Shown one piece after another: positions 1 to 12,598 of a stretch of 64,000 nt of DNA. The position numbers and the translations under genes were made by a program. The notes beneath the pieces are model-generated. The model worked only from the letters and a program-made list of their open reading frames with translations, was not told the DNA's origin and did no database searches. Source of the DNA: Owenia fusiformis (Eukaryota > Annelida > Polychaeta > Sabellida > Oweniidae); NCBI GenBank assembly GCA_903813345.2, contig CAIIXF020000003.1:31869151-31933150 (forward strand), read 5' to 3'. Every line of letters begins with the position of its first letter. Position 1 is the stretch's first letter.

Positions 1-2122
1 CAGTGGGATCAAGGGCAAAGAATGATGCTTAACACAGACATGAACCTTTATAAAGAACTAGACCTCTCCGCAAATGATGGCAGTTCAGCATGCACCTACT
101 CATCATGTCCTGATGCCAGTACGAAAGCAAAGGTGGAAGCTTATGCAGCTAGCAACACACTATGGATTAGTGAGTTTGGCCCTGCCTTTGAGAAAATGAT
201 TGAAAACACAGATGAAACCCTTAAAGACCTCTACACTACTTTAACCACAACTGAGGTAGGTTAAAAATGATAACTTGATAAGGCAGAGTTAAAACTGCAA
301 AAATTCTTATGGTACCTCAGTTAAAAATAATCCCTCAAATATCAACCACACTTTTGAATTTTTCTCAAATTCTCAAAATAATTTTTTACAAAAATAGAGA
401 GATTAGTTTAATATAAAGTACACAAAGTCTCAAACACAGTACTAAGTCCTCATATAGAATAAGGGTCAAACATTTAAATGGTAAGGTTTAAATATCTCTC
501 TTATAAGGTTGATGCTATCAGAGCTGATATTATAACAAATATTGAAACAAATGTTGACACGATGCCTAATCTAGTGACAATAGAAACACATGTTGGTGGA
601 TTTACGCGACTTAGCTTCCACGACTGTGTTGGTGATGCGTGTGATGGATGTGTTGATTTGAGTAAAGCTGACAATGCGGGTCTAAGTGACTACATTGATG
701 ACCTTGAGGTGGCGTATGCAACACATAGTGATAAACTTTCCAGAGCAGATTTTTGGGCATTGGCTGGAATAGTTGCGGTTGATCGCGGCATTGACAACTG
801 TAACCGTGCATCCTGTCGTACTTTTACCACTGGCTTGACATTTCGAACAGGTACAGTAATAACTGTCAAGAGGAACACCTCTGCAAATGGAACACTATTC
901 AGAATCCCATGAAATAATGGTTCAATGTTTGAATGAACCTCTGAAAGTGTAATACATTTGAGAGGTACCACATGTATTTAATTTATAGAGGTTTTATTGT
1001 ACTTTAATCCCGTCATGTGCAACATTGAGTTGCTATTTACTTTAATTAATCACATTGTTTCTACAAGTAATATAAAGGTCTCAAATGGTTTGATTTACTT
1101 CTGTTGTTGACAACTTTCACATAATGCAACAACGATTACTTAAGATTATTTTGATTATGATAATTAATTTGTATTCGATGTAAAATGTAGATTTTTGTGA
1201 TATAAAGAATTACCAATCAATACTGTAATTACAAACCAATATTTTTTTTAACTACTAGGGCGTGTTGACTGTGTTACACCGATCACAACAAATGCTTTTC
1301 CGGATGCACATGATGGTCTTACAGAAACATTATCATTCTTTACTAACCCTGATGGTTTTGGGTTCACTGAAGATGAGATAGTGGCCTTATTAGGAGCCCA
1401 TACCCTCGGTCGTGCCCATGGGAACCAAGCGTCAGGGTTTCAGAATCCATGGGTCGGGGATTGGGATGGTCTCGATAATGCGTTCTATATTGACATGTTG
1501 GACACGACACTGGGATGGAATCAGGTATTGTTCTTCATTTTCCAAAATACTATCAATTTGGTGCTGTTTAAGCATTATTCCAGTTAAAGACATATCTACA
1601 AAATCATTAGTTCACAAATAGGATATTCTGGTTCAAAAAGTTTCAGAAAAAATATTCCAAAATAGATATCACCTCGCCAAGAAAACTATGCACCTGAAAA
1701 CTAGTAAAAACTACAAACACCTTTATAAATGGAACACCTCAATAAGCGAAATGCTTCTTCCTGAAACATGTTGGTGTTGTATTAAGTGAACCTCTATTTG
1801 TGGAATTTTACTGTTTTCACAAAATGAGACTATATTTTCTGTTAAGATTGATGTGAATGCTGGCACTTCGAATGATGAGAGATGGCAATGGGTTCGTTCC
1901 GACAACACCAAACTCATGCTGAACTCCGATATGTGTCTTGCAAAGAACCTCCAACTGACTGGTGCCGTGGCTGGTTGCACATACGACAATTGCGCTGATG
2001 CAACAACTAACAGCAAAGTAGTTGAATATGCAAATGACAACCAACTCTGGGTGGATGACTTTGCAGCAGTTTTTCAGAAGATGATAGAACATGGATGGAA
2101 TGATTTGGAGGACATGGTCTAA
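1..2122 (+). CDS. Tandem-domain plant-type haem peroxidase, 3' part (exons 1-255, 508-850, 1259-1524, 1847-2122)
   Basis: Haem peroxidase of the plant/fungal/bacterial superfamily, which uses H2O2 to oxidise small donors. The first exon is the C-terminal part of one domain (LMLN-type motif, then ACTYSSC). It splices in phase 0 (donor after 255, acceptor at 507) into a second, complete domain. That domain has the distal motif RLSFHDC (Arg and His), CDGC, the proximal haem-ligand motif LLGAHTLGRAH, and a C-terminal segment parallel to exon 1 (LMLNSDM, GCTYDNC, KMIEH). All three visible junctions agree in phase, and the stop is TAA at 2120. The 5' end lies outside the window, so the total number of domains is unknown. 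Animal genes of this type are often annotated as putative ascorbate peroxidase; that is a family resemblance only. Two independent genes joined by my reading is less likely, because exon 1 ends at a good donor and has no stop before it. Confidence 0.82.
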
Positions 2123-3225
2123 CATATTTATGACAGAGACCCAATAGTATATAGTTCTATATCAGAAGCTATTTACATGTACTTGAAGTACTTTACTACA
2201 TTTTCAGAATTAAAGACTATTTATCGAACAAAAAGTCAGTTAAATTGAACTGTTTTCTTGAAAATGTTAAACTATTTTTCATCATTTTAAGCACATTTTA
2301 CCCTGCAGTCTTTATAGTAGTTTATGCCACAATAGTAGAGGCCTAGCTATTTTGAACAAAAATTGGTTTTATTAGGTGAGCAGGTGGGAGGGGAAACATG
2401 GTATATCATGAACTAAAAACTGTAAAACCTGCCACCGAAAATCATACAGTTACAATAATTAACAGAATAGATTATGTTTAGAATTTAGTGCAAAACCATG
2501 CACTACTTGTTTTTTCTTAAAAAAAAATTCTCACCTACAGCAGAGAGAAGTGCAGGAACATGGAGAATGAAACAATGATGCAATACGAAAGAATGTTTAA
2601 TATAATTAACTGAACTTATATGAGTTTATTGAACTTTGAATAAAAACTGTTTTTATCTAACATTTGAAAAAAATGAAAGGTGTCTAGTGATTATACATTA
2701 TTCTTGGGAAAATCCATCCTGTGAGGCACTTGGCTACATGTATTGCAAAAATAGCAAAGAGCATTCATGCAATTGTCCTTTATTGAGTCCCCAACAACTT
2801 CAATGAGATATTCTCTTGGGGCGCATATACAGTATACGAGGTTTTACTGTATATCGTATGTACAGTGCACACATAAACATGGGCTGTTCAAAACTATCTG
2901 TTTTGTCATCATAATATGTACATAAAAGGATCTAACTTTGGAAATCCTATTCTTGAAACCTACACAATACACAACCAATACATGGGTCCGTAAATGGTAT
3001 ACAATATAATTTCATACAGTAGGAAATGTTTATGATATGCCTATACTAGGGCCTACAGATCCTTCAAATCAAAGTATCATATATAATTATACACGAGTCA
3101 CGTAGTGATAAATACCGCATGTTTTTATCCAAATATTCAAAATGGCTTCCATGTTATTTACCCATCATGCCTCAACCCTGATAGTCAGATCTTGGCCCTA
3201 TGACCATATGTAAGGTATAACTCAC
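2123..3225. other. Peroxidase 3' flank / probable Nup93 intron, no gene seen
   Basis: AT-rich sequence with no coding exon I can support on either strand. I looked on the minus strand for the conserved Nup93 C-terminal blocks (the LYDLAK-type and MIPYR-type segments) and did not see them. The region therefore probably belongs to a large Nup93 intron. Confidence 0.5.
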
Positions 3226-6200
3226 CTCTCTAGTCTCTAAGACAAGTTCACTAACGCAGGACATGAATAAGTTCTCCCCCTGAGGTGCTTTCACATCCCT
3301 GAATTAAGAAATACATAAAATACATGTAGTGACCCAAACTTGTGGTGCATTCAATAACTTTATGGAAGAGATTAAGCTGCACTTGTTCTATGATTATGAA
3401 GAACAAATTATATTTACACTCATGATGATAGTATCTAGCTCCTTTGAGATTTCTAAAATTCCATTCACTGAATATAGGCATCTAATAGGCAGAATATATT
3501 ATTTGGATCAATCTAATTACCCATAATTCTTAATCTACTATTCCATTATTCCGTGGTAATAAACCGGAATGTTTTAAAGATTAATTTTTGAGTTCACTTA
3601 AAACAATGCATTAAATCGATGTGGGCATAGGATATGGGTATTATTGCTCCCCCTTAAGGGTAGTGGATAAATACATACCTGAGAAAATAAAAGTATTGCA
3701 GGGCCTCTCTTGGGTCAGTGGCCTCAAACTTCCTTGTGTACATCATAATAAGCCTAGAAAAGTTTAGTCTCCTGATGCCACTGGGGTCAGCATTCTCCTT
3801 AGACACTGGAATAAAATTGGAGCATTTAACAGTATGTAATGTACAGATACAGCAGAGTCTGTTATATGGAACACCTCTGTACATGGAACACATAGTTCTA
3901 AAAGTAAACCACTTTTTACATTTTAGATTTACCAAGGGTGTTCCGTTTACACAGGTTTTGTTTAATTAAATTGTACAATCAAGCACTTTTTACAAGGGAG
4001 CAATTTCAAAGTAATTTATTAACATAATTTCAATGAGCAACAACAAGATACTGTTGACACAGATAAAACTTTTCTTAGACAATGCAATTGATGACAGCGT
4101 TCAAATGTTCAAGCTAATACATATTTTGGTTTCAAAATTCAGCAATCAGCTTTGAAGGATATTTCCAACAAGAAGTCAAATTTCTCAAAATATTCAAAGT
4201 TAGTGCCATGATTAAAATAAAACATCACAAATCATACATACATAGTTGAGCCTGAATGCTATTTGGCAGTAGCAACATCTTCATTTCATGTAAGGTCAAG
4301 GCAACATGGACGGCATGACTACGCAATCTCTCAACACGTGACAGGAAGTCGATGGCGGCCTCTAGTTGCCCAGTGAGCAACAACACTTGGAAATACAGGT
4401 AGGGGTTCTGGTAGGCATTGAAATGACTTTCTCCTGAAAATGGCAGCCAGATTTTAAGGTCATCACATAGTCAGAAAAATATGGAAGCTCTCAAGGTAAA
4501 AATTCCATGATAATATAAAATGGGCTATAATATAAGCCCCTCATCTAAAAACATTAGCCCCAAATGTAAATCAATACCTTTGCATGAATCGAAACAGTAA
4601 GAGCAATTAAGAGTGAAATATTGCTATATTCCTAAGTCTTAAAGACTAGGATGCCTCTTGGGTTACAAGCTTTAAATGACATCTAAAATTTAAATTTTTT
4701 CTAATTTGTACCATATTCTTCAAGCATCATGACTTGCAACTGCTGTAGTGTCATTCTGTCTTGCTGCGTGTTTGTATCATTACTCCCAGCGTCATATGAC
4801 AACTGGTTAAGTTTTGTCCATAAATAATCATCAGTCTTTTCTGCAACTTCAGAGTGATCTTCTTTAGGGTCGCAACATCCAATTATGCAATATACAGCCC
4901 TGAAAAATACATTCACCCAATTATGCAATACACAGCCCTGAAAAATACATACATTCACCCAATTATGCAATACACAGCCCTGAAAAATACATTCACCCAA
5001 TTATGCAATACACAGCCCTGAAAAATACATTAACCCAACCAGAACAACGGCAACGCCAAAGCGTAGCGAATCCCATCGAACATTTTTCAAAAGGGGCACC
5101 TTCTACCAAAAGTGTCATTAGACAGTGTGCCATGCTTATAATATTCACATACCAAATATGAACAAAACCGCTCTACTACTTTTTGAGTTATAGTAAAATA
5201 CGTTAAAATGGAGGCCATTTTGAAAAATGGCCGCCTTCTACCAAAAGTCTCATTGGACAGTGTGCCATGCTTATACGGATTCACGTACCAAATATGAACA
5301 AAATCGCTCCACTACTTTTTGAGTTATAGTAAAATAAGTTAAAATGGCAGCCATTTTTCAAAATGTCCGCCATTTTTCAAAATGGCCGCCTTCTACCAAA
5401 AGTGTCATTAGACAGTGTGCCATGCTTACAGTATTCACATACCGAATATGAACAAAATCGCTCCACTACTTTTCGAGTTATAGTAAAATACATTAAAATG
5501 GCGGACATTATGAAAAATGACCGCCCTCTACCAAAAGTGTCATTAGACAGTGTGCCATGCTTATACGTATTAACATACCAAATATGAACAAAATCGCTCC
5601 ACTACTTTTCGAGTTTTAGTAAAATAAGTTAAAATGGCGGCCATTTTTCAAAATGTCCGCCATTTTTCAAAATGGCCGCCTTCTACCAAAAGTGTCATTA
5701 GACAGTGTGCCATGCTTATAGTATTCACATACCAAATATGAACAAAATCGCTCAACTACTTTTCGAGTTACAGCAAAAATCGTAAAATAATGAGTAAAGG
5801 CCGCCATTTTTCAAGATGGCTGCCATGTGCTTTTTTAATATCTACACTTCTAGCTTTATTTATGTCCTATATAATTTTTTTTACATTTAAAACATATTGC
5901 TATTACAGTTTTACATATTGCACCTAAATTACTGTAAAATCGGCACTAAAATGGCCGCCATTTTTAAATGAGCGGCCATTTTGAAAATCGGCTTTCGAGC
6001 AGAACTTCTACCCCCATAGGGTATATGTGTACAAAATATGAATAAAATCGGGCCAACGGTATTTGAGTTATTGCCCGGACGGACGGACGGATGGACGTAC
6101 GTACGGACGGACGGACGTACGTACGGACGGACGGACGTACGTACGGACGGACGTACGGACGTACGTACGGACGGACGGACGGACGTACGTACGGACGGAG

Positions 6201-9200
6201 GCGTTCCCTATATCCCTCCGAACTTCGTTCGATGGGATAATTATGCAATACACAGCCCTGAAAAATACATTCACCCAATTATGCAATACACAGCCCTGAA
6301 AAATACATTCACCCAATTATGCAATACACAGCCCTGGAATAATTTTGCAATATATAGCTCAGAAATAATAATTTAGCATGTACAGCCCTGAAATATTTAT
6401 CATCAAAGCACTGAAAAAGAAAGTTTATAGGATGCTTTTAACAATTCTGAAATGTCAATTATGCAGCACAACATTTTAATGAATTAAAATCCAGAAAATA
6501 TTGATGAATACAGCATTGACATATGAAAAATATAATGTAATTGCACAGCAAGCTGATATAGAAACTCTCATTTGATAAAGCCAAATAACACTGCGCTAAA
6601 ATACTAAACGTAAAATCATGTCACTCACATGTATATCAACAAATATTATAAAATATTGAACAGAATCAATTTTTTTATTTTTGACTACCTTTTGTAAGGA
6701 TCGCTGCAGTTTCTGATAGACCTGCGATACTGAAGACGTAACTTTGTTTCGTTGTTGTGGCTGAGTCTCCTGTTATCACTGCCCATGTATTCCTTGAGGT
6801 AGCTTGGAAACTCACCTAGATGTTGTCTAAAATTAGACATATAATCTAGATGTAATATAAAGTTAATATCATTTCAATTATTGAAAGGCACTGTAAATGG
6901 GCACTTGTTACACAATACAAATTCAGATGGAAATACAGCTGAGAAAGCCAAAACTGGATTTGAGGTTGGCAATGGTATTTAAGCAAGTCTTTTTGATTAA
7001 TATTTGATATACAGTGAAATCTGTGTTCTGTCAACTTTTCAAAATAGTATTCCATAAATGTTGACTCACTGTGCTATTCATATCTATTTTCATACAACAT
7101 ATTTATGAATTACATGTATGGCATATGTGAGAATTTCTGCAGGAATTCACCAAATTCTCTACCACAAATAGTGGGTATGTTGGCAATGTCAAGGTCATTT
7201 AATTGTATACAAATGTTTACTCACTGTGCTTTGTTTACAACTTGTAATGCAGCATTAAGGTCCCCACATCTAATGCAATAGTACACAAACGCCCATACAG
7301 GTGTCCCATCAACAAGACCATCCTAAAAATAAAAATAAAATTTTAGAAATCCATCAGGACTTGTTATATTTTGACCTTAGGGGAAAGGGCAATGAAAACA
7401 TTTAAATAAAGATGGCAGTAATGTCAATCTCTTATAAAATTCTACCATTGCTCCTATCTTTGTATAGACCTGAAACCTATGATTTCTATTCTATATCTTA
7501 ATCCATTGTATCAGAAATTTCAAGGGATCCATCTGAGAGTGACAAATCTTTTATTTTCTATTGCTTCAGTCACAAGTCTATTGACTATTTCTCATTCATG
7601 TATCAATCAGATAATTCTGTCTTTGATATTAGGATATTTATTCACAAACTCATATTACCTCTAGCCCTGGGGTATTTGTGGGAAGTCTAATATTGAGAAA
7701 ACTCTTAACAAGATGATAGGATCCTGGAATTCCACCTAACTGCGCCTTTTGGAGATTCCCATATATGGTCTTCTGTATGTAACTCTTGTAACTAAAGAAT
7801 GAAAGCAAATGAATAAGAAATTAGATCTGTAACAACTTAAAAATATCATTGCTAACATTAGTCATATATTTGAGTTGATGACTTGAATAATAAAATCTAT
7901 GAGGTAGTGTTCTCCCTAGGATTTTTTTCTCAAGTGGGTGCAAAACTCTCATTTTTACAATTCAGACCAAAATTGGTCAAAATATGACCATTTTACATGA
8001 TTTTTCTCCTCTTCAAGTGGGTGCAAATGGATTTTCGGGCCAGCCTGTTTTTAAGATCTCAGGTGGGTGCTGCGCCCACTTGCTTTAATGCTTGGGAGAT
8101 CACTGTGAGGGTTTCGAGTCACTAAAATAGAACCTTGATAAAGTTAAAGACAACTTTTTTAATCCTACAAAAGATAAAGAGTAGATATGACCATAGGCAA
8201 TATCTTTAGTGGACATGGCCCATGAATACATGGATTGGATATAACCTATATATGATTGGATATGGCCCATATAGAGAGTGGAAATGGCCCATATATAGAG
8301 TGGATATGGCCCATATATAGAGTGGAAATGGCCCATATATAGAGTGGATCTGACCAATATAAAGACTGTATGTGCCCCACAGTATTTTACTCTCTCACAT
8401 AATGGATTGAACAGAATTACAATGTACCTTAATTCTAAATATTTCAAGGCTTGACCCACTAAAGCAATCTGCATCTTCTTCCCTGTGCGAGCAGATAGCA
8501 TGTTAGAGGATGCTGTCAGTGGAATGTCTACCATATGCTGGACCATTTGCCAGATTTCTATAACATTCTATAAACAAAAGCAACAATGGGCAAAGTGAAT
8601 ATGAGTAACATATTTTATACTCATTATAAATTATTGTTATGGGTAACGTTAACATGTACTACAAAATGCAGAAAACAAACACAGTTGCTATGAACATAAA
8701 CTTAGTGCTACACTGGTAGCTTTAACAGAATGAATAAATGAGTTTTATTTCTAAATAAACTTTTAGCAAATATACATATTATGTTCTGAAATCCTTAGTA
8801 TAGGCCAAGAGACAATATGCAGAAATTTTTCAAATATAAAATTTTTACCAGATTTCCTCAGTTTTCCCAGATTACCTGATCATCAAGTTTATTTGCCACT
8901 TCACTGAACATATCAACCAGTGAGGGTCTGGTACCACCCTGTATCACTGCATCATTATACATGTAGACTTGTCTAGCATAGGCCATCTCAACATTGTCCA
9001 TAGCACTACGTCCTTGCATGCTGATACTATCTGATAGTATGCTCTACAAAACAAAAGCCAATAGAATTAATCAGGGATTTTAGTTACAAGGATTTCAGGT
9101 CATTGGTTAAATGTGAGAGGAACTGGTTCAGATTTTTCAAAATCTTACCTCTGATTCCTGTGTAAAGTCTCTTATATCTTGGCCACTACCTATTAAAGCA

Positions 9201-10019
9201 TTGAGGATTTTCTGCTTCTCTCTCTCCCATTCTTCTTCCAGGCCAGACCAGTGCCTCTTTTCTGTCTCTTCTGATGTCTAAAAATTCATAATTTTATTGA
9301 GAGTAAAACCAGTCTAATCTGAACTGGAACTAGCAAATTGTGATTGGATTGATGAGTGTTCACATTTCAAGTTTTTTGAACATTGAAGTCAATGGCAGAT
9401 TAAAATGAAAAAAGTGGACTGACAAAAAATTTTCACATTGAGAGGTTTAATTCATTTCATTTTTATAACTTTACAGAATTTCAATTAAGTTCAAGTTTTA
9501 AGGTATACTATTATTCCCAAAATTAATCTTAATAAATAGAAACAATGACTCACATTTTTCCTGGCCTGTTCAATGGCTGCCAGAAGGGCATTTTCTCGCT
9601 CATTACGTAGGAAACCATTGATGTCTGTATCCCTGAGTGGCTCTAGTGGTTCAAATGTCTTGGCTGTACTTAAACCTTCTAACTTCTGGGATATCTTGGG
9701 CAGGTCAAATCCTTTGGAGCCAAGTAGAATTGACCTAAATTGACGTAATTGTGAATACATGTAAAAATGGACCAAGAAGTACATGAAGTTCTGTAATTGT
9801 TCAGATACAGTTTGATGACCAAAAAGTAAAATACACTTACGCTCTAACATCAGTGCTATCTTGTCCTATCTGTGCAGTTCGAGACCATAGTCTCTCTCCT
9901 GTCTCAGCGATTTGATGTAAGTTCCTCTGAACCCTGGGTAGATCTCCACCACTGTCCATGTCTGATGTCAACTGCTGGGCCTGCTGAAGCAGGTCACCAA
10001 ACCCTGGATCAACCTCCAT
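3226..10019 (-). CDS. NUP93: Nuclear pore complex protein Nup93, first twelve coding exons (3' end missing)
   Basis: Scaffold nucleoporin of the inner ring; it binds Nup205/188, Nup155 and Nup62-complex partners. Exons on the minus strand: 10019-9841, 9734-9554, 9277-9149, 9043-8876, 8567-8428, 7791-7659, 7322-7225, 6826-6689, 4899-4712, 4433-4242, 3805-3679, 3298-3226. All phases agree and give 582 aa of a family of about 820 aa. Recognised blocks are the start [63 protein letters not shown], and [20 protein letters not shown]. An acceptor lies 13 nt upstream of the ATG, so a non-coding first exon is expected. The exons after ETRE (donor at 3225) are not in the window and must lie before position 1, beyond the peroxidase gene. 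Several introns are loaded with repeats, notably 4919-6340. Confidence 0.93.
4878..5036 (-). repeat. Tandem copies of a Nup93 splice-acceptor/exon start, block 1
   Basis: A unit of about 38 bp is repeated four times, the first being the native start of the Nup93 exon at 4899. Read on the minus strand, each copy contains TTTTTCAG, then about 21 nt coding AVYCIIG, then GTGAATG. The copies therefore duplicate a functional acceptor plus the first codons of the exon. The third copy has a 4-bp expansion. Confidence 0.85.
5037..6239. mobile_element. Non-autonomous element with 12-bp TIRs and internal ~150-bp tandem repeats
   Basis: ATCCCATCGAAC at 5070-5081 is mirrored by GTTCGATGGGAT at 6227-6238. 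Inside are about five copies of a 130-160 bp unit (near 5095, 5229, 5388, 5519, 5678) rich in AATGGCGGCCATTTT-like short palindromes, then a GGAC/GTAC microsatellite. There is no transposase ORF. It interrupts the Nup93 acceptor-repeat array, since the same repeat resumes at 6240. Exact outer ends are uncertain. Confidence 0.65.
6070..6199. repeat. (GGACGGACGTACGTAC)n microsatellite
   Basis: Irregular run of GGAC and GTAC tetranucleotides close to the right end of the element. Long open frames across it (for example [10 protein letters not shown] repeats) are products of the repeat and are not genes. Confidence 0.9.
6240..6400 (-). repeat. Tandem copies of a Nup93 splice-acceptor/exon start, block 2
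   Basis: Three further clean copies of the unit at 4878-5036, followed by two degenerate ones near 6337-6395. They lie on the other side of the inserted element, which shows that the array existed before the insertion. Confidence 0.8.
8216..8360. repeat. 22-bp tandem repeat in a Nup93 intron
   Basis: Six or so copies of a unit like GGCCCATATATAGAGTGGAT with small changes. Intronic, between the exons at 7791 and 8428. Confidence 0.75.
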
Positions 10020-10198
10020 ACTTTGGCCGCTGTAATGTAGTAATACACTGTAGTGTTTAAAGTTCACTCATAAACACTGTGAATGTGAAATAACAAGTAG
10101 ACTTCAAAGGAATAATAATGAATCTAAACTGATTCAATTTCAAAAGGAATTTGTTGTTCTTTTAGGAGCCCTTTTATGATGCCTGATAGTCTCACTGC

Positions 10199-10470
10199 GC
10201 TAGCTGTAGTCTAAGTTGGGCAAGACTATGTGCGCGATCACCTTGAAGTGTACGCTGTGCCAGCTGTATTCTATGTTAGGGAAGAATATGTGTGCGATCA
10301 CCTTGGAATGTACACAATGCTAGCTGAAGTCTATGTTAGGCAAGATTGTGTGCGCCATCAGCTTGGAGCGTACGCTGTGCAAGCTGTATTCTATGTTAGG
10401 GAAGAATATGTGCGTGATCACCTTGGAATGAACGCTGTGCAAGCTGTAGTCTATATTAGGTTATGTGAGC
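10199..10470. repeat. 60-bp minisatellite, ~4.5 copies
   Basis: Unit of about 60 bp with the segments CGATCACCTTG, GCTGTGC and TCTATGTTAGG. Because 60 is a multiple of 3, it stays open in one frame (YAVPAVFYVREEYV-type repeats), which I regard as incidental. It lies just upstream of the first Nup93 coding exon, probably in its 5' intron. Confidence 0.8.
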
Positions 10471-10514
10471 GACTTCTTGTTGTGCGCTTGAGTAGTCTTA
10501 GTCTTAGTTTAGAA

Positions 10515-10780
10515 ATGGGCCATTCCATTTAAAAAATGTACGGGGGGGATGGATGCAAAATTCTGGGGGGGGGGGGGTGTTGACCAAAAAATTCTGGGGG
10601 GGGGGGGGGTAGGAGACCAAAAAATTCTGGGGAGGGGGTGTTGACCGAAAAATTCTGGGGGGGGGGTAGGAGACAGAAAAAATTCTGGGGGGGGGTATTG
10701 ACCATGGAATATTCTGGGGGGGGGGTATTTGCAAAGCCATTATGAAGGGGGGGTTAATAATAGGGGGGTGGTGGTGGTAG
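10515..10780 (+). repeat. G-rich minisatellite with a conserved end, copy 1
   Basis: Begins GGGCCATTCCATTTAAAA, then repeats of about 32-35 bp containing 7-14 consecutive G and AAAATTCT. The same unusual end occurs in opposite orientation at 14286-14318. The multiple long G-runs on one strand could form G-quadruplexes. Confidence 0.8.
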
Positions 10781-11574
10781 TCTGTGGGGGAGTATTCTAT
10801 AGAGGCATACGGGTGCAGTGTCTTTCAGTCTTTTAAAAGGCGGTAATAAGTCAGTTAATGTACATGTATTTCTTGAGTATTTTGTGTATGGACTTGTCTG
10901 ACAAAAATCTCGGTCATGTTTATTATTTCGAAATTTAATCCCAGCCAACAGAACAAAGTATGCTACAGCTAGCTGTATACAGGTTTTTCTGACTTTCATA
11001 TTTGCAATGTATTTGTGATCCTATATAATGCTTAATGCTAAGATAAGGAAAACTTTGGTATGCTCTTGTTAAGGGTATAACTTTCTCTACAGTGTCATGG
11101 CTTTCATAGAACTCCTCTTCATTTCTGGAACAGTAAAACATGATTTCCCCAAAAACATGAAGAATCATTAAAATTAACAAATATGACATTTTTCTCTGAA
11201 ACAGTTACTGCATATTATTTAAACATTTTTAATTCAGACAATGAGAATTAGAATATCTTCATTCTCAAGTGAGATCAGTACTAATTTACATCATACATCC
11301 TATATACTGGGGATCCACTTGATTACACTGGTTAGTGAAAAGGTTTGTCGGAACGTCGAAGGTACGATTTTTCTTTTTCCTTATTTCACGCGTTGTAGGC
11401 AGATTCCCCACGACATTCTTTCTCACAAACGTGTATCACGGTATCATATGTTTTTGAAAATGTACATGTTTGCGAAAAAATAGCTCAGAGGACAACAGAA
11501 TCGTTACCCTTTGCATTTGTTTGACTTCACTTCTTAAAAGAGAGCTTCGTCTTCACTCTTTCAAACTAAAATAA

Positions 11575-11705
11575 ACCTGTGAACTCACCGCGCCAATCAG
11601 TGTTCGTTGGCCAAATTTGACCGACGTTCTATATATGGTCATTCCTTCTGACGTCATCGTTGAGCCCGGAATTGTGTAATTTATGTTGAAGAAATAATAA
11701 ATAAT
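11575..11705 (-). promoter_or_regulatory. Candidate Nup93 5' UTR exon and promoter
   Basis: On the minus strand a good donor (GGCGCG followed by GTGAGTTC, exon end at 11589) follows a short CG-containing stretch with CTGATTGGCG (an inverted CCAAT core) and TGACGTCA near 11650. The first Nup93 coding exon starts at an acceptor with only 13 nt of UTR, so an upstream non-coding exon is needed. This is the most promoter-like spot between it and the DUS2 side. Not proven. Confidence 0.3.
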
Positions 11706-12589
11706 GAAAAAATATTGTAGTTACCAATGGAAACATTACATTTTAATTTTGATTGTGTGAAGTGAACAATGGTAGCGAGTTCAACTAACTAATTATGAAA
11801 TATTCAGTTTTTATTTTTGCTTTTCATAATCATTTAGTCTGTTGAGAAAGTACACAGGTCATCTGAATATATCAGGATAAAACTTTTACAACTTCAATAT
11901 AACAAATTAGTGAACTTGTCTAGAGATCAGGATACATTACACTAGTAGGCACATGACCTTACTCTGAATTGAGAGCTACAAGCAGTATATAGTACACTAG
12001 ATCCAAACAAAATACATGTAACCTACATGTAAACTGCAATGTTGGAACCAATATATAGGTTCCAATCTGGCAATTACTTCCTTGTTCTTTAGACTTTTAG
12101 ACAATTTGGTCAAATTATGCAACATGTGTAGCCTTCTAATATAACTTTATTCAAGTAGATGAGAGTATCTAGAACACTTTTGTTATAAGTTCATGGTATT
12201 ATTTTCTGTCATGTCTGTTCCACATTTTGGGCATCTAATTTCAGTCATAAACTATGTGGTCACTTGCTTCACATATTGAACTTTTCATGTGTTTTTGAAA
12301 ATATAGGACAGTAGTTTGAAAAGTAAACCACTGAATATTCTAGTTATTCATACATTCTAAAGAATTGTGAACCGTTAATAGCTAACTAGTACGTGAAAAT
12401 ATACTGTTGAGACTAGATGTCATCAAAACCACCATAGCTAAGGCAAAAAAAGTTGACCTAGAAATATCCTGTTACAGTAATATAAGCAATAATTCATTCT
12501 GAGCGTATGACTTACTGACATTCTGTTAAAGGGTGACGCATATCGTTTAGCAAATCGAACGCTCGTTTCTGGTGTTGCTCACCGTTTAG

Positions 12590-12598
12590 TATAAAAGG
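12590..12598 (+). promoter_or_regulatory. TATA box-like site
   Basis: TATAAAAGG followed by a CG-containing stretch is a near-consensus core promoter in otherwise AT-rich intergenic DNA. The only open frame downstream is a 79-codon one at 12852-13091, which I do not recognise and which starts beyond a short upstream ATG frame. The site may be chance. Confidence 0.25.

Noticed and set aside
4701-5000. 99-codon frame ([16 protein letters not shown] repeats) as a separate gene
   Set aside because: It is the acceptor-repeat array read in the wrong frame joined to a real Nup93 exon.
6038-6376. Arg/Thr/Asp repeat frames on both strands
   Set aside because: Translation of the GGAC/GTAC microsatellite.
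10230-10532. 100-codon repetitive frame (YAVPAVFYVREEYV)
   Set aside because: Product of a 60-bp minisatellite. The frame ends on entering the G-rich repeat.
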